A DNA stretch of 8,031 bases. Origin: Evtepia sp. (GTDB taxonomy: Bacteria; Bacillota; Clostridia; Oscillospirales; Oscillospiraceae). This document shows, piece by piece, positions 1 through 4,168 of the stretch. Location: contig JAHHRP010000086.1 in NCBI GenBank assembly GCA_020025735.1, positions 1 to 8,031 on the forward strand, read 5' to 3'. Position 1 is the first letter of the stretch. Each line of letters begins with the position of its first letter. The translations under genes and the position numbers were made by a program. The notes below the pieces were generated by a model. That model made no database searches. It had not been told where the DNA came from and saw nothing but the letters and a program-made list of their open reading frames with translations.

Positions 1-54
1 ATTTAGGTTCCTGTGCCGCAAGGCGTGTGGGTTCGACCCCCACTACCCGTACCA
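1..54 (+). tRNA. tRNA-Leu (anticodon TAG), 3' part; 5' half lies outside the window
   Basis: The window opens inside the anticodon loop. TAG at 4-6 is preceded by T33 and followed by G37, and base 1 (A) pairs with base 9 (T) as the last anticodon-stem pair. A long variable arm follows, with stem GCC/GGC closed by GCAA, which marks a type II tRNA (Leu, Ser or Tyr). The T arm is GTGGG-TTCGACC-CCCAC, then a seven-base acceptor strand TACCCGT, discriminator A and an encoded CCA at 52-54. The variable-arm sequence resembles Firmicutes tRNA-Leu genes that I know. The D arm and the 5' acceptor strand are not visible, so the isotype rests on the anticodon and the long arm. Confidence 0.93.
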
Positions 55-86
55 AGGGAGTATCCTTATGGGATGCTCCCTTTTTT
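55..86 (+). terminator. Rho-independent terminator of the tRNA-Leu gene
   Basis: Directly after the CCA, the arms GGGAG-T-ATCC and GGAT-G-CTCCC fold into a stem of about ten pairs with a T.G wobble and a loop of about five bases. A run of six T (81-86) follows at once. This is a textbook intrinsic terminator and should separate the tRNA transcript from the IS remnant downstream. Confidence 0.9.
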
Positions 87-92
87 GCATAC

Positions 93-518
93 AGTGAATT
101 ATACTATCAAGTTCAATCGTTTAGAGAAATAAAGATGCCTGACTGAAAAGCCAAAACAATGGAAAACACATTCGTATCTGTTTTATCTCGGTTTCCATTT
201 GAGCTTGTTGAAACCATTACCTGTGACCGTGGAACAGAGTTTGCGAACTGGGCCAATATTGAAACTAGACTGCATTGTGATATTTACTTTGCAGATCTGT
301 ATTGTGCTTGGCAGAAGGGTACCAACGAAAACTCAAATGGGCTGTTCCGGGCGTTCTATCCAAAAGGTAGAACGCTCTCCAGAGTCAGCCCAAAGACTTT
401 AAAACGAAATCTGGTGCTGTTAAACGCCATACCTCGCAAAGTTTTAAATTACCATTCGCTCCAGGAACTGCGGGACTTTGAATTTGCTAAGTGTTGCACT
501 CCGTTTTGACAATTCACT
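93..518 (+). mobile_element. IS30-family insertion sequence remnant with an internal deletion
   Basis: The element encloses the C-terminal part of an IS30-type transposase. Its proposed ends carry the inverted repeat AGTGAATT (93-100) and AATTCACT (511-518). Beyond these eight bases the match is imperfect and needs a gap, so the exact ends are tentative. IS30-family elements are normally about 1-1.2 kb; this one is about 426 bp. The missing part is the DNA coding for the N-terminal helix-turn-helix and the first catalytic Asp. No target-site duplication could be assigned. It sits just after the tRNA-Leu terminator and cannot move on its own. An ordinary defective IS copy is the simplest reading. 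Confidence 0.72.
120..509 (+). pseudogene. IS30-family transposase, C-terminal fragment with internal stop
   Basis: This frame encodes the second half of an IS30-family DDE transposase (integrase core). From the ATG at 159 it gives 116 residues, against roughly 320-380 for intact members. The block TCDRGTEFANW carries the second catalytic Asp, and the WQKGTNENSNG motif (around residues 51-61) carries the catalytic Glu. The tail LNAIPRKVLNYHS is the usual IS30 C-terminal signature. Upstream of the ATG, in the same frame, the codons for KMPD then TGA (144-146) then KAKT look like the family motif K-[IM]-P-D-[RK]-K, so TGA probably replaced an Arg or Lys codon. The first catalytic Asp and the DNA-binding domain are absent. 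No ribosome binding site precedes the ATG at 159. It is almost certainly inactive. Confidence 0.85.
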
Positions 519-541
519 ATTTTGTTCGGTACTGTTATAAT
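513..541 (+). promoter_or_regulatory. Candidate promoter P1 at the IS end (TTCACT-17-TATAAT, extended -10)
   Basis: A consensus TATAAT at 536-541 is preceded by TG at 533-534 (extended -10). TTCACT at 513-518 lies 17 bases upstream and matches the -35 consensus at four of six positions. The -35 falls inside the terminal repeat of the IS30 remnant and the -10 lies in flanking DNA. Transcription would begin near 548, inside the inverted repeat that starts at 542, and read toward the XRE-type gene. Confidence 0.5.
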
Positions 542-584
542 CAAAGAGCCTTTGCGCAACGGCTGGTTGCGCAAAGGCTCTTTG
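542..584. repeat. Perfect 19-bp inverted repeat with 5-base loop
   Basis: The arms CAAAGAGCCTTTGCGCAAC (542-560) and its exact reverse complement (566-584) flank the loop GGCTG. There are no mismatches. No T-run follows on either strand beyond the TTT inside the arm, so it is not a standard intrinsic terminator. It lies between the IS remnant with promoter P1 and the closer promoter P2 of the XRE-type gene. It could be a weak bidirectional terminator or insulator, a stabilising 5' hairpin on a P1 transcript, an operator, or a small repeat element. The sequence alone does not decide. Confidence 0.85.
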
Positions 585-606
585 CGAATCTGCAAGCCAG
601 AAGTGA

Positions 607-635
607 TAGACACCCTTCATCTACTATGGTAGGAT
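607..635 (+). promoter_or_regulatory. Promoter P2 of the XRE-type gene (TAGACA-17-TAGGAT, extended -10)
   Basis: TAGACA at 607-612 matches the -35 consensus at five of six positions. After 17 bases comes TAGGAT (630-635), with TG at 627-628 making an extended -10. The predicted start near 642 would give a very short leader beginning just before the ribosome binding site GGAGG (645-649). Confidence 0.6.
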
Positions 636-656
636 AGCCAAAAAGGAGGCGATGAA

Positions 657-1421
657 ATGACTCTTGCTGAGAAAATCTGCATTTGTCGACGGAAACAAGG
701 ACTTTCCCAAGAAGCATTGGCGGCTCAGCTGCATGTTTCCCGCCAGGCGGTGAGTAAATGGGAAACGGGAGATACAGAACCTGAGAGTGGAAAGTTGATT
801 GCGTTGGCACGGACTTTCGATGTGACTGTGGATTGGCTGTTAAGCAGCGACGGAGGGATGCAGGAAAAAGGAACTGCCAGTGACATGCCACAATGTTTAA
901 ACTCCTCTGCCCACAAATTGAAGAAGTATAATCCGAAATTTAAGAATCTGCGGTTAGGCTATTTTATTTATCTGGGATGTTTCTTTTTATTGTTATTATC
1001 CTTAATGAGCACCAGAGTTTTTTGGTGGACGTCCTCTTTCTGGACACTTGGTTCCATCATGATCTGTGCCATGCTTATGGGCTGCATCCTTTTCCTATAT
1101 GGGAGTAATATGCTGCGTCCAATCGTCCGGGCGTTCCGATGGATGTGTTTCAAAAAAGATTATGAGACTTGTACAGACACAGAAATCATAAAAAACCTAC
1201 AAGCAGTTTGGACTGCACTTATAGGTTGGATCCTAGGAGGAGTCCTCTATATAGGCATCGATGCAATGTGCTATATTCAGAGCTATAGCGTGTCCCAGTC
1301 TGGTTCTGGACAAGCGATGGGACTTCTTTTCACCGTGTTATTGAATTTTTTAATAGATATCACAATCGCGTTCTTCATTTTCCTTCCTGTTATATTTTCA
1401 CTCAAAAGCAGACTGATATAA
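657..1421 (+). CDS. Membrane-anchored XRE-family transcriptional regulator (N-terminal HTH, four TM helices)
   Basis: This 254-residue protein starts with a Cro/C1-type helix-turn-helix (about residues 5-60). The recognition region LSQEALAAQLHVSRQAVSKW is typical of Firmicutes XRE regulators. A polar linker (about 61-98) leads to four hydrophobic segments, roughly 101-118, 127-149, 183-204 and 221-246. The DNA-binding domain would therefore face the cytoplasm while tethered to the membrane. The ligand or stimulus is unknown; the fold suggests a one-component membrane sensor-regulator, which is an inference. The start is firm: GGAGG at 645-649 lies seven bases before the ATG. It is AT-richer by eye than the genes downstream, especially in the membrane part, and sits next to an IS remnant and a tRNA, which hints at acquisition. 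The neighbouring dpaL begins 25 bases after its stop. Confidence 0.87.
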   Translation: MTLAEKICICRRKQGLSQEALAAQLHVSRQAVSKWETGDTEPESGKLIALARTFDVTVDWLLSSDGGMQEKGTASDMPQCLNSSAHKLKKYNPKFKNLRLGYFIYLGCFFLLLLSLMSTRVFWWTSSFWTLGSIMICAMLMGCILFLYGSNMLRPIVRAFRWMCFKKDYETCTDTEIIKNLQAVWTALIGWILGGVLYIGIDAMCYIQSYSVSQSGSGQAMGLLFTVLLNFLIDITIAFFIFLPVIFSLKSRLI

Positions 1422-1422
1422 T
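1395..1422 (+). promoter_or_regulatory. Candidate dpaL promoter overlapping the end of the XRE-type gene
   Basis: TATAAT at 1417-1422, with TG at 1414-1415 (extended -10), overlaps the stop codon of the upstream gene. TTTTCA at 1395-1400 is a four-of-six -35 match with a 16-base spacer. Transcription would start near 1429, just before the dpaL ribosome binding site at about 1434-1441. dpaL could therefore be expressed apart from the regulator gene. A cotranscript is also possible because no terminator lies between the two. Confidence 0.45.
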
Positions 1423-1446
1423 GTTGTATCTTTAGGAGGAGAGATT

Positions 1447-2646
1447 GTGAAAGAGCATTATGTTTGTGGCCTTCATGCCTTGGAACAGCAGCCAAAGGGG
1501 CGTGTCCCGGCCTTTCTGCGCGCGGAGGCGACCCAGGGCGCCTGGACATTCCATCACACCATGAGTGAGTATGCGCCAACCCCTCTTGTGCGCTTGAAGG
1601 GGCTGGCCAAACAACTTGGTGTGAAGGAAATTTTTGTGAAGGATGAATCCCAGCGGTTTGGCTTACATGCCTTTAAGGGCCTGGGAGGGAGTTACGCTCT
1701 AGCACGGACCGTCGCCCAGGAACTGGGTTTGCCAGAGGATATTGCGTTTTCGGATTTGCAGCGACCAGAGAACCGAGACAAGGTGCAGAAAATGGTTTTT
1801 GTGACCACCACTGATGGCAACCATGGCCGTGGTGTGGCGTGGGCTGCCAAGGCACTGGGAGGGACTGCCCATGTCTATCTCCCTGTGGGTTCGGCCCCAG
1901 TCCGCGCCCAGGCGATTTTGGAAGCTGGTGCAGCGGAGGCCCGTGTTTTGGCGTTGGAATATGATGATGCCGTCCGTTATGCTGCCAATATGGCAAAAGA
2001 AAAGGGCTGGCACCTGATCCAGGACACCAGTTGGCCGGGATATGAGGAGGTGCCTACCTGGATTGTCCAGGGTTATACCACCATGGCCCGGGAAGCGGCC
2101 GAGCAGATGGAACAGGCTGAAGTGTATGGCCCTACCCATGTCTTTCTTCAGGCAGGAGTGGGAGCCATGGCTGGAGGGGTCCTGGGCTGTTTGGCAGACC
2201 GATATGCCGACCAGTGTCCCTGCTTTGCCATCGTAGAGCCGGAGGCGATCCCTTGTATCTATGCCTCTGCCCAGGCTGGAGATGGGAAATCCCACCCAGT
2301 GGCACCCATAGGGCAGACCATCATGGCCGGGCTTAACTGCGGCGAGCCGTGTACCATTACCTGGCCGGTGCTGCGGGACCTGTCCAGTTGGTACTTTTCC
2401 TGTCCTGATGCGGTGTCGGAAGAGGGGATGCGTCTGCTGGGCTGTCCGATGGCAGGGGATGCTCCCGTGGTTTCGGGAGAGAGCGGCGGGGTGACGGCGG
2501 GGCTGCTGGAGCGCCTGATGACCCAACCCGGTCTGGAAGACCTGCGCCAACGAATGGGATTGAATGAGGAATCCGTGGTCTTGCTGTTCAGTACAGAGGG
2601 AGATACAGACCCTGCCCACTATCGGCAGGTGTTGTCTTGTGATTGA
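1447..2646 (+). CDS. dpaL: 2,3-diaminopropionate ammonia-lyase (PLP-dependent)
   Basis: DpaL (YgeX in E. coli) cleaves 2,3-diaminopropionate to pyruvate and two ammonia in the cytoplasm. The 399-residue length equals that of the E. coli enzyme (about 398), and recalled sequence blocks align throughout. VKDESQRFGLHAFKGLGG holds the Schiff-base lysine, Lys77, the same number as in E. coli. TTTDGNHGRGVAWAAK (from about residue 120) holds Asp123, and QDTSWPGYEEVPTWIVQGY holds Asp194; these correspond to the catalytic Asp residues of the family. LQAGVGAMAGGVLG (about 235-248) is the glycine-rich phosphate-binding loop, and ISGESG/STEGDTD-type motifs close the C-terminus. Translation starts at GTG behind AGGAGGAG (about 1434-1441). 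In other bacteria the gene often sits with ygeW, ygeY or purine-catabolism genes; here none is seen and its partner is a membrane-bound XRE regulator. Confidence 0.95.
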   Translation: MKEHYVCGLHALEQQPKGRVPAFLRAEATQGAWTFHHTMSEYAPTPLVRLKGLAKQLGVKEIFVKDESQRFGLHAFKGLGGSYALARTVAQELGLPEDIAFSDLQRPENRDKVQKMVFVTTTDGNHGRGVAWAAKALGGTAHVYLPVGSAPVRAQAILEAGAAEARVLALEYDDAVRYAANMAKEKGWHLIQDTSWPGYEEVPTWIVQGYTTMAREAAEQMEQAEVYGPTHVFLQAGVGAMAGGVLGCLADRYADQCPCFAIVEPEAIPCIYASAQAGDGKSHPVAPIGQTIMAGLNCGEPCTITWPVLRDLSSWYFSCPDAVSEEGMRLLGCPMAGDAPVVSGESGGVTAGLLERLMTQPGLEDLRQRMGLNEESVVLLFSTEGDTDPAHYRQVLSCD

Positions 2647-2675
2647 CAAATGAGAAAAACGTGATATGGTATAAT
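2643..2675 (+). promoter_or_regulatory. Candidate promoter of the small membrane protein gene
   Basis: TATAAT at 2670-2675 has TG at 2667-2668, an extended -10. A perfect TTGACA at 2643-2648 overlaps the dpaL stop codon, but the 21-base spacer is longer than the usual 16-18. The extended -10 may therefore do most of the work. The predicted start near 2682 gives a leader of about 34 bases before the ATG at 2716. Confidence 0.5.
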
Positions 2676-2715
2676 AAGTAAGTACGTTTCTGCACCCGAA
2701 CAAGAGGAGGAAACT

Positions 2716-3027
2716 ATGGCAAAAAAACGGAAATGGGGCCGATTGCTGGCCTTTGGTGCAGTGACCGCTGCTCTTGGTGGGATAGCGGCCTATATGCATC
2801 GCAAAGAGATCGAGCAGACCCTTCAGGAGATTGCCGACCAGATGGATGCCTGGGAGGGCAGTGGCGAGTTTTTTGGAGAGCAGGACAATATCGTCCACAC
2901 CGTTACCACGGATGCTGACCAGTCGGCAGATGCACCGGCAGAAGAGGCAGCGCCCAATGAGCGGGATTTTGCGGATGCGCCGGAGGCAGAACAGGAAGAC
3001 AAGCCGGAGGCTCCCTCGGAAGTCTGA
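2716..3027 (+). CDS. Small single-pass membrane protein with acidic disordered tail (unknown function)
   Basis: I do not recognise this 103-residue protein as a named family. It begins with a basic patch (KKRKWGR, residues 3-9), then one hydrophobic segment (about 10-27) rich in Ala and Gly that could be a membrane anchor. A short charged stretch able to form an amphipathic helix (about 28-46) follows, then a low-complexity tail rich in Ala, Glu, Asp and Pro to the end. There is no signal-peptidase or lipobox motif that I can see. The start is supported by AGAGGAGG (about 2703-2710) ahead of the ATG. It has its own promoter candidate and is followed by a strong hairpin, so it may be monocistronic. 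YtxH-like small membrane proteins share this general shape, but I cannot claim homology. Confidence 0.8.
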   Translation: MAKKRKWGRLLAFGAVTAALGGIAAYMHRKEIEQTLQEIADQMDAWEGSGEFFGEQDNIVHTVTTDADQSADAPAEEAAPNERDFADAPEAEQEDKPEAPSEV

Positions 3028-3044
3028 AGTCTATTAGATCCAGG

Positions 3045-3084
3045 CAGCGCCGCCCTCTGAGAATGACAGGGGGCGGCGCTGTTT
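3045..3084 (+). terminator. GC-rich stem-loop, probable terminator after the small membrane protein gene
   Basis: The arms CAGCGCCGCCCTCTG (3045-3059) and CAGGGGGCGGCGCTG (3067-3081) pair over 15 positions with one T.G wobble and a seven-base loop. Only TTT follows, so termination may be partial. No good promoter is visible between this hairpin and the acetyltransferase gene, so some read-through may supply that gene. Confidence 0.7.
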
Positions 3085-3113
3085 GACTGTGTATGGCAGA
3101 GGGGAGGGACGTT

Positions 3114-3605
3114 GTGGAGATTGCCATTCAGTTGGCCTATCAGGAGCCGGAAACGGTTCGAACACTGCTGCTGGAGTATACCAAAATACTCCTGGCTCGT
3201 GTGCCCACTTTTGCGGGATACTTGAAGCGGCAGGGATTTGAGCGGGAGTTGACCCATTTGCAGGAAAAATATGGTGCACCCCATGGCCGACTCTATCTGG
3301 TGCGGGTAGATGGACAGGTAGCTGGCTGTGTGGCTATGAAGCGCCTGGATGAGAACCGTTGTGAACTAAAACGGCTCTACATCCGTCCCTCCTTTCGAGG
3401 ACGAGGCTTGGCGCGCCAGCTGCTGGAACAATTGCTGGCAGATGCTCGTGCAGAGGGGTATGAGGCCATGTTGTTGGATACCTTCCCTTTCCTCTCTCAG
3501 GCGATCTGCCTTTACCGAACCTTGGGGTTTTATGAGATTCCAAGTTATAACAACGCGCCATTGGAGAATTTGATTTATATGAAAAAAGATCTGCATCCGG
3601 TTTGA
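3114..3605 (+). CDS. GNAT-family N-acetyltransferase
   Basis: The protein should transfer an acetyl group from acetyl-CoA to an amine of an unknown substrate. The fold is shown by strand and motif order: LYLVRVDGQVAGCVAMKRL (strands 2-3), then CELKRLYIRPSFRGRGLARQLLEQLLADA, where RGRGLA is the acetyl-CoA pyrophosphate loop (R-x-x-G-x-A). The late motif AICLYRTLGFYEIPSYNN is the usual motif B. I chose the GTG at 3114 because GGGGAGG (3101-3107) lies six bases upstream, giving 163 residues. The in-frame ATG at 3093 would add seven residues (170) but has no ribosome binding site. It lies 46 bases before the VOC gene, with no terminator between, so the two probably form a unit. Substrate cannot be inferred; ribosomal-protein or small-amine acetylation are both possible. 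Confidence 0.92.
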   Translation: MEIAIQLAYQEPETVRTLLLEYTKILLARVPTFAGYLKRQGFERELTHLQEKYGAPHGRLYLVRVDGQVAGCVAMKRLDENRCELKRLYIRPSFRGRGLARQLLEQLLADARAEGYEAMLLDTFPFLSQAICLYRTLGFYEIPSYNNAPLENLIYMKKDLHPV

Positions 3606-3613
3606 GGGGGTAG

Positions 3614-3640
3614 CTCCTCTCCTGTAAGAAAAAAGAGGAG
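3614..3640 (+). promoter_or_regulatory. Possible hairpin hiding the ribosome binding site of the VOC gene
   Basis: CTCCTCT (3614-3620) is the exact reverse complement of AGAGGAG (3634-3640), which is the ribosome binding site of the gene starting at 3652. The loop is 13 bases. Folding would block initiation. CTCCTC can also pair with the G-run just upstream at 3604-3610, giving a competing fold. Purine-rich binding sites find such partners easily, so this may be chance. Confidence 0.3.
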
Positions 3641-3651
3641 GATATAGGAAA

Positions 3652-4017
3652 ATGCAGTTTAAAATGGTCCACGAAAATTATAATGTCACAGATTTGTCAG
3701 CCTCTCTTCACTTCTATGAGCAGGCGTTGGGCCTGAAAGAGAGCCGTCGGCTGACAGTAGAAGACGGTATCATCGTGTATGTAAAAAACGAGACAGGTGA
3801 CTTTGAGTTGGAACTGACGTGGCTGAAGAATCACCCTCAAAAGTATGATTTGGGTGAGTGTGAGTTCCACTTGGCATTTACGACAGAGGATTACCAAGGT
3901 GCCTATGAAAAGCACAAGGCAATGGGCTGTGTGTGCTTTGAGAACCCAGAAATGGGTATTTATTTTATCGAGGACCCCGATGGGTACTGGTTAGAGATCA
4001 TCCCGGCAGATTGCTGA
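3652..4017 (+). CDS. VOC-family protein, glyoxalase I-like (putative lactoylglutathione lyase)
   Basis: This 121-residue protein has the size and repeated beta-alpha-beta pattern of a vicinal-oxygen-chelate monomer. Its start KMVHENYNVTDLSASLHFYEQALGL is the typical glyoxalase N-terminus. Candidate metal ligands fall where Ni/Zn glyoxalase I places them: His7, Glu54 (ELELTW; Glu52 is an alternative), His73 (CEFHLAF) and Glu115 (DGYWLEIIP). IEDPDGYWLEII is the classic C-terminal signature. Glyoxalase I isomerises the methylglyoxal-thiol hemithioacetal, but many Clostridia lack glutathione, so the true substrate is uncertain and I give no gene symbol. AGAGGAGG (about 3634-3641) precedes the ATG by ten bases. 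It follows the acetyltransferase gene on the same strand and is probably cotranscribed. Confidence 0.9.
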   Translation: MQFKMVHENYNVTDLSASLHFYEQALGLKESRRLTVEDGIIVYVKNETGDFELELTWLKNHPQKYDLGECEFHLAFTTEDYQGAYEKHKAMGCVCFENPEMGIYFIEDPDGYWLEIIPADC

Positions 4018-4020
4018 GGT

Positions 4021-4066
4021 TGAGGAGTCGCTCCTTGAGCGTATGCTCTGTCCTGGCACAGGGCAG
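4021..4066 (+). other. Cluster of short stem-loops between the VOC gene and recQ
   Basis: Three short hairpins can form back to back: AGGAG-TCG-CTCCT (4023-4035), GAGC-GTAT-GCTC (4037-4048) and CTGTCCTG-GCA-CAGGGCAG (4048-4066, one wobble). A competing fold CGCTC-CTT-GAGCG (4029-4041) overlaps the first two. No T-run follows, so this is not a standard terminator, though it could stabilise the 3' end of the upstream mRNA or help weak termination. No riboswitch class is recognised. Confidence 0.4.
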
Positions 4067-4105
4067 GGGATATTCCAGGGGAGCGTTTTCTATCTCTGGA
4101 AGAGG

Positions 4106-4135
4106 TTGTCAAAAATGGGGGATTCGTGGTAGGAT
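4106..4135 (+). promoter_or_regulatory. Promoter of recQ (TTGTCA-18-TAGGAT, extended -10)
   Basis: TTGTCA at 4106-4111 matches the -35 consensus at five of six positions. TAGGAT at 4130-4135 follows after 18 bases, with TG at 4127-4128. The nine bases TGGTAGGAT are identical to promoter P2 of the XRE-type gene. The predicted start near 4142 leaves a leader of about 27 bases before the GTG at 4169. I see no operator or LexA-type box. Confidence 0.55.
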
Positions 4136-4168
4136 GGGCGTGAAAGACAAGAAGGGTGGAGAGACGAC

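Noticed and set aside
506..541. TTGACA (506-511) paired with TATAAT (536-541) as a consensus promoter
   Set aside because: The spacer is 24 bases, far from 16-18. TTCACT at 513-518 has the right spacing instead.
1699..2898. Long open frame of 399 codons on the minus strand opposite dpaL
   Set aside because: It is the antisense shadow of dpaL. It runs through two intergenic promoters, has no ribosome binding site or family motif, and is rich in His, Gln and Pro as antisense translations often are.
3093..3113. ATG at 3093 as the start of the GNAT gene
   Set aside because: No Shine-Dalgarno sequence precedes it, and the good one (3101-3107) lies inside the extension it would add. The GTG at 3114 is better placed.
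3604..3651. Riboswitch or T-box upstream of the VOC gene
   Set aside because: The spacer is only about 46 bases, too short for any known aptamer, and no T-box sequence is present.
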